Shown here: positions 27,868-36,579 of the stretch, piece by piece
Numbering within the stretch: position 1 is the first letter of the stretch
Layout: each line of letters starts with the position of its first letter
NCBI RefSeq assembly: GCF_000392615.1
Contig: NZ_KB933398.1
Coordinates: 3,271,705-3,335,704, forward strand
From: Lysinibacillus sphaericus OT4b.31
Lineage (GTDB): Bacteria; Bacillota; Bacilli; Bacillales_A; Planococcaceae
Direction: 5' to 3'
Length of the DNA stretch: 64,000 bases
Made by a program: the position numbers and the translations under genes
Notes under the pieces: generated by a model
Databases searched by the model: none
Told to the model about the DNA's origin: nothing
What the model saw: the letters and a program-made list of their open reading frames with translations, nothing else

Positions 27868-28500
27868 TCAAAATTTAATTTGGAGACAAGTATTATTCTT
27901 CTTATAATGAGCAAATAAATGTAAGCGAATGATGTTTATATCGTTGGAAATAGAAGAAACTGCTGCACCTACAGTTTGCCAATCAGGAGGCAGCGTTGAA
28001 TCTTTTGCGTTGTCCTTAAAATTTAATTTTGTAGCCTTTTTATCAGCAAACACGACCGGAAGTTCTTTAATCGTTGCTTCTTTACAGCTATCACCAGTAA
28101 CACTAAACACTTTTTTAAATGTGGCAGGAGCTTCTAAAAAAACGAGTTGACTTTCCTCTATCGCAATACTTGTCCAAACATAATATTTGCCATCTACCTC
28201 TACAATGGCGCTTTCTTTTAATGCTGGATATTCTGCTAAAAATGCACTTGCACTTTCATAATTAGAAAATACACCTGCTTGACTTGCATACAGCATCGAC
28301 GCGTTTGCGGTACCACCTGCTGTCGGAATTGTCTCTTTCTGTGCACCTTCACTTGCTACTTCACTATCCTGCTTTAAAGAAAACTGAGTACTTGCTTGGA
28401 GAATTCCTAAAAATATGGCAACACCAAATAGTCCTACAATACCCCCAATTAGCATTGCGCGAAATACTTGTTTTTTTATTACCTGACTAACAATTTTCAT
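27868..28500 (-). CDS. SpoIIB-like membrane protein
   Basis: This 210-residue protein has a cytoplasmic basic N-terminus, one transmembrane helix (about 15-36) and an extracytoplasmic region with a weak SPOR-like stretch (LYASQAGVFSNYESASAFLAEYPALK). Its position between maf and folC is that of spoIIB in B. subtilis, whose product links septal wall hydrolysis to engulfment. Length and domain layout agree approximately, but overall sequence similarity is low. GAGGTGAAGG precedes the ATG. Confidence 0.65.
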   Translation of the reverse strand: MKIVSQVIKKQVFRAMLIGGIVGLFGVAIFLGILQASTQFSLKQDSEVASEGAQKETIPTAGGTANASMLYASQAGVFSNYESASAFLAEYPALKESAIVEVDGKYYVWTSIAIEESQLVFLEAPATFKKVFSVTGDSCKEATIKELPVVFADKKATKLNFKDNAKDSTLPPDWQTVGAAVSSISNDINIIRLHLFAHYKKNNTCLQIKF

Positions 28501-28542
28501 ACGTCCTTCACCTCTTCCTTAACGTATCAAAATAAACATAAA

Positions 28543-28564
28543 AAAAGACAAGACTATTGTCGTC
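28543..28564 (-). terminator. Possible terminator upstream of the SpoIIB-like gene
   Basis: GACAA-gacta-TTGTC with a bulged extension (AGAC/GTCT), followed by TTTTTTTATG in minus sense. Weak stem. Confidence 0.4.
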
Positions 28565-28795
28565 TATGATTTCATATTAGTATATGTTTAAAAATATGTG
28601 AAAATGCTAATTTACTGCATTTCAATTAATAGTATTTTTGGAGGTTTCAACATATAAATTGCCTACAATGTTGGCAAAAGTTTTACCACAGCCTATCGTT
28701 GTTACGCCACATTTTCATGAAGGCATCCTCTCTTTTGCACTTTTAAAAATAAATTTCAATATGAAGATGTGTGTAATTACCTCCTTGCAAAGACC

Positions 28796-28832
28796 TTTTA
28801 GCCTTCCACAGACATATTGTGGAAGGCTAAAA
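28796..28832. repeat. Long hairpin, first copy of a duplicated element
   Basis: Perfect 15-bp inverted repeat TTTTAGCCTTCCACA / TGTGGAAGGCTAAAA around the loop GACATAT. A/T tails lie on both sides, so it could terminate in either direction. The core is repeated 170 bp downstream. Confidence 0.8.
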
Positions 28833-28965
28833 ACTATAGAAAGTAAGAATATTCAAGTCCGGAAAAAGCCACTCGCTTTCCAAACTGCCTTAACGCTCGG
28901 CTACAAGCTACATCCGCTCGAGTCAAGTAGGAGAATGCCATTTTCTGAACTTAAAAAATGACAAA

Positions 28966-28994
28966 AGCCTTCCACAGACATATTGTGAAAGGCT
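28966..28994 (-). terminator. Hairpin, second copy, downstream of folC
   Basis: AGCCTTCCACA / TGTGAAAGGCT with the same loop GACATAT. In minus RNA the single mismatch becomes G-U, so the stem is continuous. TTTTGTCATTTTTT follows, which suits termination of the folC operon. The left arm and loop are identical to the 28796 copy. Confidence 0.7.
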
Positions 28995-29068
28995 CAACAT
29001 AAAAATTGAGGGTGCATTTAATTGTAAAAGGTGCTGCTTCTCATGATGTGTGGCTACAGAACCACACT

Positions 29069-30325
29069 TTAGCTGTTTCCAATTAATCTGTTACGTACTT
29101 CTGTTAATAAGTACAATGAACCAGATACTACAGTTCTGCAGTTATTTTCCGATTGTGTTTGTAAAAATTGAACATAATCACTTAACACTTCTGTTTGAGA
29201 AGCGCTAGAGAGTTCCACCATATCTTTTGCCGACATGGCACGCGGATTGTAGAAATCAACAAAATAAAAGCAATCACTCACTTGTTCTAACTGATTGAGT
29301 ACCTTTTTTACATCTTTATCTGCAAGAATGCCCATAACGAAAGTAATCATCTCCTCTGGGAATTCCTGCCGAATTGTAGCGACCAATTTTTCCGCACTCG
29401 CTGGATTGTGTGCACCGTCTAATATAATATAGGGCATGATTTCTTCAAAGCGCCCTAATATTTTCGCCTCATTAATACCATTTTGAATACCTTGTATACT
29501 TATTGGTACATCCAATGCAGTTGCCACTTCAAAAAACGCAGTAATGGCTAGGGCCATATTATTTGCTTGATGCGGCCCTTTCATTTTTCGCAATAGATTG
29601 GCTATACGCAAACCGTTTTCATCATTCGTATAACACTCACCATGCTTCGTATGCTCTACATTAAATTGATGACCTAGTTCAAGAACAGTCGCTTGTTTCA
29701 AACGTGCTTTTTCATAGATAACTGCCTTCGCTTCAAGCGGTAGATCACCGATAATAACAGGCTGGTGCTGCTTAATAATACCTGCTTTATGATGAGCAAT
29801 ACTCTCAATAGTATTACCTAAATAGGTCGTATGCTCTAACGCGATGCTCGGAATAATCGAAACAATTGGCGTCACCACATTCGTACTATCCAATAAACCA
29901 CCCATCCCTGCTTCGATTATAGCCACATCCACATTACTATTAACAAAATGTAAAAATGCCGCAGCAGTAAGGAGCTCAAAATCTGTTAACTTACCACTCA
30001 GTCCCGCTAATTGCATTTGTTGAAACACCCGGTCCATCTCTTCAGCTGAAATAGGTCGATTCGCTACTTGAATTTGGTCATGAACATCTAAAATGCAAGG
30101 AGACATAAATTTGCCAACACGTAATCCATGCTCCTTTAAAATTGACTCTATGAATGTAAGTGTTGAGCCTTTGCCGTTCGTGCCAGCTAAATGAACAATT
30201 TGCAGATTTTTCTCTGGACTGCCCACAAGCGCCAATGCTTCTTCAATCGCAGCAAGACCTGGTTTGATGACATCATCGCTTTTTACAGCCCACTTTTCTT
30301 TATAAATATCAAATTTTGGAATCAT
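29069..30325 (-). CDS. folC: Second folylpolyglutamate/dihydrofolate synthase paralogue
   Basis: This is an ATP-dependent ligase of the Mur/FolC family that adds glutamate to folates. The P-loop is HLAGTNGKGSTLTF and a HKAGIIK lysine region is present. The motif corresponding to ETGLGGRLDATN in the neighbour reads EAGMGGLLDSTN, losing the arginine; the SPH substrate motif is also changed (MSPCILDVHDQI). The start is the ATG at 30323-30325, set by AGGAGG 7 nt upstream, and overlaps the first folC stop by 4 nt. It is a tandem divergent copy that could have a different specificity (dihydrofolate versus tetrahydrofolate substrates). It occupies the place of comC in B. subtilis. Confidence 0.88.
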   Translation of the reverse strand: MIPKFDIYKEKWAVKSDDVIKPGLAAIEEALALVGSPEKNLQIVHLAGTNGKGSTLTFIESILKEHGLRVGKFMSPCILDVHDQIQVANRPISAEEMDRVFQQMQLAGLSGKLTDFELLTAAAFLHFVNSNVDVAIIEAGMGGLLDSTNVVTPIVSIIPSIALEHTTYLGNTIESIAHHKAGIIKQHQPVIIGDLPLEAKAVIYEKARLKQATVLELGHQFNVEHTKHGECYTNDENGLRIANLLRKMKGPHQANNMALAITAFFEVATALDVPISIQGIQNGINEAKILGRFEEIMPYIILDGAHNPASAEKLVATIRQEFPEEMITFVMGILADKDVKKVLNQLEQVSDCFYFVDFYNPRAMSAKDMVELSSASQTEVLSDYVQFLQTQSENNCRTVVSGSLYLLTEVRNRLIGNS

Positions 30326-31614
30326 CGCTCTTCCTCCTGTAGCCATTGTCGAACTTCAGCTATGAAATAGAGCGAACCTGTAATGACCACAATATCTTGT
30401 TCCTTCTTTTTTTGTATAACTGCACGGACCATATCCCGCCAATTTTCACTATATTCCTTATCGGGATATTGTGACAAAGCAGCTAATTTTACTGCAGGCA
30501 TAGCATTCGGTAGGTCTATTTGTGTAAATGACATAGCTGTTGCAACTGCATCCATTAAAGCAATACTATGCGCATGATCTTTATCAGATAACGCTGCGTA
30601 AATAAACCGATAATGTTGATTGGGATATACAACTTGTAGTGTGTGAATTAGAGCAGCTGTGCCTTCTGAATTATGGGCGCCATCTAGTACAATATTGTCG
30701 GTAAATTGTTCAAAGCGGCCTGGCCATTGCGTTTTTTGCAATGCATGAAGTATGGATGTCTGTGATACTTCAAGATGTCCCTTTTCCTGTAATAATAGTA
30801 TAGCAGTGATTGCCAGGCTGGCATTAGCTACTTGATGTGGTCCAGCCATTTTCAACTGAATATCATTTATCTCAACATCAGCTTTGCGGTAACTAAAGTG
30901 CTGCATAGCAACTTCTTGCTTATTTGCATTTACGATAAAGTCCTTTCCAATAACGTGACATTCAGCATGACGTTCTAGTGCAGCTTGTTTAATAACTGCA
31001 AGTGCCTCGCCATTTTTTACACCTACTACTACAGGCACGCCTTCTTTTATAATGCCTGCTTTCTCAAAGGCTACTTTCGCAAAAGTATCTCCTAAAAACG
31101 CTGTATGTTCCAATGAAATGGTCGTAATGATTGACACTAATGGCGTAATAACATTCGTTGCATCTAAGCGGCCACCAAGACCCGTTTCAATAAGTGCAAA
31201 ATCAACGGCTTCCTCCGCAAAATACTGGAACATGATAAGTGTTACGACCTCAAAAAAACTAGGATAGTCCCCATCATAATTCGTCTCAACGATTGCAGCA
31301 ATGTTGTTCATATACCTTAAAAATTGTGCGTCCGGAATCTGTTTTCCATTAATAGTCATTCGTTCATTGACACACTCTAAATGTGGAGATGTAAAAGTCC
31401 CTACAGTGTATCCAGCCTCTATTAATATTTCCCGCATCATAGTTACCGTTGAACCTTTGCCGTTTGAACCTGCGATATGAATCGTTTGTAGCTTTTCCTG
31501 TGGATTATCCAAACGTGCTAAAACTTCGCGCATCATAACGAGTGGCGCACGCTTATGGTCAACTGCCTTTAATGTAAAAATAAAATCTGTACAAGCTTTC
31601 ATCGATGAAAACAC
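30322..31614 (-). CDS. folC: Folylpolyglutamate synthase
   Basis: It adds glutamyl residues to folates for retention and function. P-loop HIAGSNGKGSTVTM, folate-side motif TSPHLECVNERM, signature ETGLGGRLDATN, catalytic lysine region FEKAGIIK, and C-terminal VLDGAHNSEG are all intact, so this is the canonical copy. The open frame extends to 31713, but GAGGGAG lies 8 nt before the GTG at 31612-31614, giving about 430 residues. It is downstream of valS, as in B. subtilis, and overlaps a second folC. Confidence 0.95.
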   Translation of the reverse strand: MFSSMKACTDFIFTLKAVDHKRAPLVMMREVLARLDNPQEKLQTIHIAGSNGKGSTVTMMREILIEAGYTVGTFTSPHLECVNERMTINGKQIPDAQFLRYMNNIAAIVETNYDGDYPSFFEVVTLIMFQYFAEEAVDFALIETGLGGRLDATNVITPLVSIITTISLEHTAFLGDTFAKVAFEKAGIIKEGVPVVVGVKNGEALAVIKQAALERHAECHVIGKDFIVNANKQEVAMQHFSYRKADVEINDIQLKMAGPHQVANASLAITAILLLQEKGHLEVSQTSILHALQKTQWPGRFEQFTDNIVLDGAHNSEGTAALIHTLQVVYPNQHYRFIYAALSDKDHAHSIALMDAVATAMSFTQIDLPNAMPAVKLAALSQYPDKEYSENWRDMVRAVIQKKKEQDIVVITGSLYFIAEVRQWLQEEER

Positions 31615-31659
31615 AAGAAACACTCCCTCTAACTGCGATATCTCTATTTTAGTACAAAA

Positions 31660-31672
31660 GGTGCCTGGCACC
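31660..31672. repeat. Short palindrome GGTGCC-T-GGCACC
   Basis: A perfect 6-bp-arm palindrome just upstream of the first folC. Very similar GTGCCAGGCACC palindromes are, to my recollection, scattered through Bacillales genomes. Function unknown. Confidence 0.5.
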
Positions 31673-31694
31673 CACACAATTCGTACACAATTTA

Positions 31695-31739
31695 AAAACA
31701 CACAGAAAATCACTACTAAAGTGAGTTTGTGTGTGTTTT
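31695..31739. repeat. Two-part hairpin upstream of folC
   Basis: AAAACACACA at 31695-31704 pairs with TGTGTGTTTT at 31730-31739, with an inner CACT/AGTG stem. It lies between valS and folC and could attenuate read-through. Confidence 0.55.
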
Positions 31740-31961
31740 ACAAGTTACTATGAAAGTATATATTTTATAAATATCTCATCAATTGGCAACTAGGCGATCC
31801 TAGCATGAAAGATTGTATATCTCTTCGCTTTAGACCCTAGGTTTTGCATCCCACCCTTTCGAATGGTTTGCCTTCACTTATTATACTAATCATTTTAAAT
31901 GCCACTATTTAATTTACCCAAAATCATTATGTATCTTTTGATTCAAAAAAAGAAAAAACAA

Positions 31962-31984
31962 TGGATGACTTTATTCGTCATCCA
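31962..31984 (-). terminator. Terminator after valS
   Basis: TGGATGAC / GTCATCCA stem followed by TTGTTTTTTCTTTTTTT in minus sense. Confidence 0.88.
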
Positions 31985-31997
31985 CTGCCTTATATGA

Positions 31998-34643
31998 TTA
32001 CATATTTTTTAGTTCTTCTAAGCGTTTTAATACTACAGCATGTTTATCTTCATAGTCTGCTAATTTTTCACGTTCTGCATTGACTAAAACTTCTGGGGCT
32101 TTTGAAACAAATTTCTCATTTGACAACTTACCACTAACAAGCTTCACTTCTTTTGCCCATTTTTCTAATTCTTTTTCTAGACGGTTGATTTCTTCTTCTA
32201 GGTTAATGAGACCTACAAGTGGAAGGAATAGCTCAGCACCAGTCACGACTGCTGTCATAGCTTGATCAGGAGTCTCTAAGCCTTCACCGATTGTTAACGA
32301 CTCAGGGTTACAGAATTTTTCAAGATATGCTTTATTTGCTTCAAGAACGGCAACCGTAGCTGCATCCTTTGCAGAAATGAATAATGGTACTTTTTTGCTC
32401 ATTGGCGTATTTACTTCCGCACGTATATTACGCACTGAACGTATAATATCCATAAGGAGCTTCATATTGTCCGCTTCATCCGCAAAATGAAGATCCGTGC
32501 GTACAGTTGGCCATGCAGCCACTGTAATAGACTCACCTTCATGTGGTAAGTGTTGCCAGATCTCTTCCGTGATAAATGGCATAAATGGATGTAATAGACG
32601 CATTGTTTGATCTAATACGTAAGCTAAAATAGAACGAGTAGTTTTCTTCGCTGCTTCATCTTCACCATTCATTGGTAATTTCGCCATTTCAATATACCAA
32701 GAACAGAAATCATCCCAGATGAAATTGTAAAGCTCGCGGCCTACTTCACCGAATTCATATCGCTCAGCAAGCGATGTCACACGTTCAATTGTCTCATTTA
32801 AACGAGTTAAGATCCATTTATCGGCCACTGATTTTTCGCCAGTTAAGTCGATTTCATCATATGTCATGCCGTCCATATTCATTAACGCGAAACGAGAAGC
32901 ATTCCAAATTTTATTAGCAAAATTCCAAACTGATTCTACTTTTTCTGTTGTATAACGTAAGTCTTGCCCTGGTGATGAACCTGTTGCTAAGAAGTAACGT
33001 AACGAATCGGCACCGTATTTTTCAATAACGTCCATTGGATCTACACCGTTACCTAGCGATTTACTCATTTTACGACCTTCTCCATCACGTACTAAACCGT
33101 GGATTAATACGTCTTTAAATGGAAGTTGATCAGTAAATTCAATACCTTGGAAGATCATACGAGATACCCAGAAGAAAATAATGTCATAGCCTGTTACAAG
33201 CGTACTTGTTGGGTAGTAACGCTTATACTCTTCATTTGCCTCGTCTGGCCAACCCATTGTAGAAAATGGCCATAGTGCAGCTGAGAACCATGTATCTAAG
33301 ACATCTTCATCTTGCGTCCAATGTTCTGCGTCTGCTGGTGCTTCTTTACCCACATAAATTTCACCCGTTTCATTGTGATACCAGGCTGGAATTTGATGGC
33401 CCCACCATAATTGGCGTGAAATACACCAGTCACGGATATTTTCCATCCAGCGAGAATATGTGTTTTCAAAGCGAGCTGGAACGAAATTCACTTTGCCTTC
33501 TTCGTCTTGTTGTAGCGCTAATGAAGCATCAGCAAGTGGTTGCATTTTAACAAACCATTGTGCTGAAAGATACGGCTCTACAACAGCACCAGAACGTTCA
33601 GAGTGACCTACTGAATGCATATGCTCTTCGATGTTGATTAACACACCAGCCTCTTGTAAGTCGGCAACAATTTGCTTACGGCATTCAAAACGATCCATTC
33701 CGTTATATTTGCCAGCGAGCTCATTCATTGTCCCATCTTCGTTCATCACAAGAATGCGTTCTAAGTGATGACGGTTGCCGACCTCAAAGTCGTTAGGATC
33801 ATGGGCTGGTGTCATTTTTACTACCCCAGTACCAAATTCCATATCTACGTAGTCATCTGCTACGATTGGAATTTCACGGCCAATGATCGGTAGAATAACT
33901 GTTTTTCCAATTAAATGTTGGTAGCGCTCGTCTTTCGGATGCACCGCAATGCCTGAGTCACCTAGCATTGTTTCTGGACGTGTTGTCGCTAATTCCACGT
34001 ATCCTGAACCATCTGCTAATGGATATTTCATATGGTAGAATGCACCTTGAACATCTTTGTAGATAACTTCAATATCTGATAACGCTGTTTTTGCAGCAGG
34101 ATCCCAGTTAATAATACGTTCACCACGATAAATTAACCCTTTTTCATATAATTGAACGAATACAGTTTTAACAGCATCCGATAGGCCTTTGTCGAGTGTG
34201 AAACGCTCACGAGAATAGTCTAACCCTAGGCCAAGCTTCGCCCATTGTTGACGGATATGTCCTGCATACTCTTCTTTCCATTCCCATGTTTTTTCGAGGA
34301 ATTTTTCACGCCCTAAATCATAACGTGTAATACCGTCTTCTCGCAGTTTGGCCTCCACTTTTGCTTGTGTTGCAATCCCAGCGTGGTCCATACCCGGCAA
34401 CCATAGTGCATCATAGCCTTGCATACGCTTCATGCGAGTCAAAATATCTTGTAAAGCTGTATCCCACGCATGACCAAGGTGCAATTTCCCTGTTACGTTC
34501 GGTGGTGGGATAACGATTGAATATGGCTCTTTCCCACTGTCTGGTTGTGCTTCGAAAAATTTACCTTGTAACCACCATTCATAGCGCCCCGCTTCAATTG
34601 ACTGTGGATCGTATTTCGTTGGCATTGAAATGTTTTCTGTCAT
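31998..34643 (-). CDS. valS: Valyl-tRNA synthetase
   Basis: This class I synthetase charges tRNA-Val. It is 881 residues (B. subtilis 880). The HIGH-type motif is HLGH at residues 55-58 ([13 protein letters not shown]) and the second signature is KMSKS in [13 protein letters not shown]. An editing domain ([32 protein letters not shown]) lies between. The C-terminal coiled coil ([18 protein letters not shown]) is tRNA-binding. A T-box leader lies upstream and a terminator directly follows. Confidence 0.99.
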   Translation of the reverse strand: MTENISMPTKYDPQSIEAGRYEWWLQGKFFEAQPDSGKEPYSIVIPPPNVTGKLHLGHAWDTALQDILTRMKRMQGYDALWLPGMDHAGIATQAKVEAKLREDGITRYDLGREKFLEKTWEWKEEYAGHIRQQWAKLGLGLDYSRERFTLDKGLSDAVKTVFVQLYEKGLIYRGERIINWDPAAKTALSDIEVIYKDVQGAFYHMKYPLADGSGYVELATTRPETMLGDSGIAVHPKDERYQHLIGKTVILPIIGREIPIVADDYVDMEFGTGVVKMTPAHDPNDFEVGNRHHLERILVMNEDGTMNELAGKYNGMDRFECRKQIVADLQEAGVLINIEEHMHSVGHSERSGAVVEPYLSAQWFVKMQPLADASLALQQDEEGKVNFVPARFENTYSRWMENIRDWCISRQLWWGHQIPAWYHNETGEIYVGKEAPADAEHWTQDEDVLDTWFSAALWPFSTMGWPDEANEEYKRYYPTSTLVTGYDIIFFWVSRMIFQGIEFTDQLPFKDVLIHGLVRDGEGRKMSKSLGNGVDPMDVIEKYGADSLRYFLATGSSPGQDLRYTTEKVESVWNFANKIWNASRFALMNMDGMTYDEIDLTGEKSVADKWILTRLNETIERVTSLAERYEFGEVGRELYNFIWDDFCSWYIEMAKLPMNGEDEAAKKTTRSILAYVLDQTMRLLHPFMPFITEEIWQHLPHEGESITVAAWPTVRTDLHFADEADNMKLLMDIIRSVRNIRAEVNTPMSKKVPLFISAKDAATVAVLEANKAYLEKFCNPESLTIGEGLETPDQAMTAVVTGAELFLPLVGLINLEEEINRLEKELEKWAKEVKLVSGKLSNEKFVSKAPEVLVNAEREKLADYEDKHAVVLKRLEELKNM

Positions 34644-34810
34644 CTTGACTCCTCCTGTTGACTAAAAATTTTTGATATACATCAAATTAGCTAAAACGAT
34701 TTTGCTGTCCAGATTTTCCATTGTGTTTACACAATGAACTCCTTTGAAAATCTGAATATCTACTAGAGGCTTTATTGCCAAGAAATGTTTAAACATGATT
34801 TTTGGACAAT

Positions 34811-35160
34811 AAAAAAAACTCCTAGCGTCTACAAAAGGACGAAGGAGTTTAGTTCGCGGTACCACCTTTAATTCCAGCAGGGCTAAGTTAAGCGATCGCG
34901 TACATCCTCATTTCTTGTCTGACAGCGCTTTTTGCTAGCCCTAGTCACCAGAAATGGAATGATATTTGATTTACTTATGCTTACTTCTACTGGCTCTTAA
35001 TTCGATAACGGTGTTTAACCGGCTTTAACTACTGTTAGTTCACTAAAGCTGCTCGAAGGCTACGTTCAATTATGCACAAATAGAAACTTTTCAGCTACCG
35101 TTTCCTCTCTAAAAATGTGCGAATAATTTACTCTTCCCTGTCATAGCATCTATATTCGAC
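34811..35160 (-). promoter_or_regulatory. T-box riboswitch of valS, specifier GUA (Val)
   Basis: The leader contains the T-box core AAAGGTGGTACCGCG at 34855-34869 (minus strand). A terminator stem at 34811-34850 (ACTCC...GGAGT arms) ends in a run of eight T. Upstream Stem I features include AGAGAGG, GTAGCTGAAA and the specifier loop GAAC-GTA-GCC, whose GTA at 35061-35063 is a valine codon. Uncharged tRNA-Val would stabilise the antiterminator and allow valS expression. Confidence 0.93.
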
Positions 35161-35167
35161 TTTCCAC

Positions 35168-35197
35168 ATTGTAACGCAAAATCGTGCACTTTTTCAA
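35168..35197 (-). promoter_or_regulatory. Sigma-A promoter for valS
   Basis: TTGAAA (35192-35197) and TACAAT (35168-35173) with an 18-bp spacer, placing the start of transcription near 35161 at the beginning of the T-box leader. Confidence 0.75.
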
Positions 35198-35258
35198 GTG
35201 ATTTAGTTATTTTTAGCTAGTCTGTAAAAAGTAAATAGAAAAGGAAGTGAATATTCAT

Positions 35259-35453
35259 ATGCGACGACGTAAATACAATCCCTGGTTTTTACCACCTTGG
35301 CTACGACAAATTCGTTTCTACTGCAGAACGATTATTATACCGATTTGTGCATTTCAGTTTGTGCGTATCATCATCGTACCAACTTCTGGCGATTTAATCT
35401 TCTTATTGCTACTGCTTCTTCTTTGCTATTTACTTTTAAATGATATCATTTGA
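35259..35453 (+). CDS. Small membrane protein of unknown function
   Basis: This 64-residue protein starts MRRRKYNPWFLPPWLRQIRF, then has two hydrophobic stretches (IIIPICAFQFVRIIIV and LIFLLLLLLLCYLLL). The strongly basic start followed by membrane helices predicts an inner-membrane peptide with its N-terminus in the cytoplasm. AAGGAAGTG lies 8 nt before the ATG; the in-frame GTG at 35247 is part of that site. It lies between the divergent valS promoter and the SpoVID-like gene, with which its 3' end overlaps tail to tail by 18 bp. I do not recognise a family. No terminator is visible between the two. Confidence 0.6.
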   Translation: MRRRKYNPWFLPPWLRQIRFYCRTIIIPICAFQFVRIIIVPTSGDLIFLLLLLLLCYLLLNDII

Positions 35454-36035
35454 AGCGCGGACTTTTAACGGTGTGTAATTTTCTGTTAAATCCCAAATCA
35501 TTGTTGGCACTTCATCCCAAGAGCTGGACTCGCGCACAGCAGTGTGACTAGAAGATTCCCTTAACACTATCTTTTGCTCAACAGGAGCAGCCTTCTCTAC
35601 ATGAACAGCCACTTCTACAGGAGCAACCGGTTCTTCTAAAACTAAGGCTTTTTCTACTACAAGCTCTGGTTCACTAAAAATACTTGTAACTGTCCATTCC
35701 AACTGACACATTTGATTGGCCAGTGTCGGACGAACGTCTTTCACCATTAAATCTTCAATAGCGGCATCTTTCGGTAAATCGACATGTAATGGTACAGCAT
35801 ACTCAAAATATCCTGTATCTCCTTGAATATCAAGTGCATCAATTTTAACTAGATCTTCAACATCCATAAAATTTTGCAAGTCTTGAAAATCAAAGCGAAC
35901 ATGTGAAGTAATATGGTAAATACCGACTAAACGTACTGAATCATCTAGCTGCGTAGCTTGCCACTGTGGCTTAATCTGTACAGCTGCAATTTCTGTTGGG
36001 CAACCATACCCTGGAAAACAAAATGTCTCACGCAT
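35436..36035 (-). CDS. spoVID: Short SpoVID-like spore coat morphogenetic protein
   Basis: The N-terminal 130 residues fit the SpoVID N-terminal domain: RETFCFPGYGCPTEIAAVQI, then DSVRLVGIYHITSHV, and the FEYAVPLHVDLPKD stretch. An acidic, valine- and proline-rich linker and a short end follow. In B. subtilis SpoVID (575 residues) anchors coat proteins around the forespore, binds SafA and SpoIVA, and ends in a LysM domain; here, at about 200 residues, there is no LysM. The locus between valS and hemL is that of spoVID. The annotated ATG has no ribosome-binding site, while AAGGGAGGG lies further upstream, 7 nt before an in-frame ATC at 36054-36056, so the protein probably begins there (IEQKTWNMRE). 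Confidence 0.65.
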   Translation of the reverse strand: MRETFCFPGYGCPTEIAAVQIKPQWQATQLDDSVRLVGIYHITSHVRFDFQDLQNFMDVEDLVKIDALDIQGDTGYFEYAVPLHVDLPKDAAIEDLMVKDVRPTLANQMCQLEWTVTSIFSEPELVVEKALVLEEPVAPVEVAVHVEKAAPVEQKIVLRESSSHTAVRESSSWDEVPTMIWDLTENYTPLKVRASNDII

Positions 36036-36188
36036 ATTCCAAGTTTTCTGTTCGATAATAATCCCTCCCTTTGCATCATATGACTTTCAAGAAGGTTGTA
36101 TGCTTTAGATGAAGCTAGATATTGTTGTTTCGCGATATTTTTTCCGTTCAAATGTTGCTTTTTCTTTCGGATACAGTGAAACTTCACT

Positions 36189-36213
36189 CAGTGGGGGGTT
36201 CTTCCCCCCACTG
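36189..36213. repeat. G-rich perfect hairpin
   Basis: CAGTGGGGGG-ttctt-CCCCCCACTG, 10-bp arms. The strongest GC stem in the window, located upstream of the SpoVID-like gene. No adjacent T run. Confidence 0.7.
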
Positions 36214-36383
36214 ATTATTAGTTGAAACCATCGGGCTTTTACGGTCAGTTGATTGGCCTCCTGTTGTCATCTATCATCTTGAGTGGGGAAAGTCCCTCAA
36301 ACAATATGATTTTGCTTTACTTTTGCCGTGAGCAAGGCATGAGCGGCATCAGAAGTCTCCGTGGATTTTTACCTTTATATTAA
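36214..36383. other. Unexplained intergenic segment between the SpoVID-like and SRPBCC genes
   Basis: No ORF of note. The segment is GC-richer than usual for an intergenic region and follows directly after the G-rich hairpin. A second short pairing (GAGTGGGGAA/GTCCCTC region, about 36279-36298) is present. It might be the end of a decayed mobile element or a structured RNA; neither can be shown. Confidence 0.35.
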
Positions 36384-36422
36384 AAAATAGCATACTAGGA
36401 AGTACTCCTAGCATGCTATTTT
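36384..36422 (-). terminator. Terminator after the SRPBCC gene
   Basis: AAAATAGCATACTAGGA pairs with TCCTAGCATGCTATTTT, a 17-bp stem that is continuous with one G-U pair in minus RNA. T-rich after the stem. It lies about 160 bp past the stop at 36580. Confidence 0.75.
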
Positions 36423-36579
36423 CACTTTTCGAACAGCTCTGTTTTATACTTTGTGCGTACAAAATATTACCATGACTTCTAATGTGGCATAAAGGCAGTA
36501 TGAGATTTCGACACCTACTGCAATAACAACATAAGCATGTGCTTGGTGATCGGAAATCTCCTGCGAGTAAAGTTTTTCT

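Noticed and set aside
34662-34865. 67-codon minus-strand frame upstream of valS
   Set aside because: Lies in the valS leader and overlaps the T-box terminator; no ribosome-binding site.
35945-36187. 80-codon minus-strand frame overlapping the SpoVID-like start
   Set aside because: Different frame from the conserved SpoVID-like protein and crosses its ribosome-binding site; chance frame.
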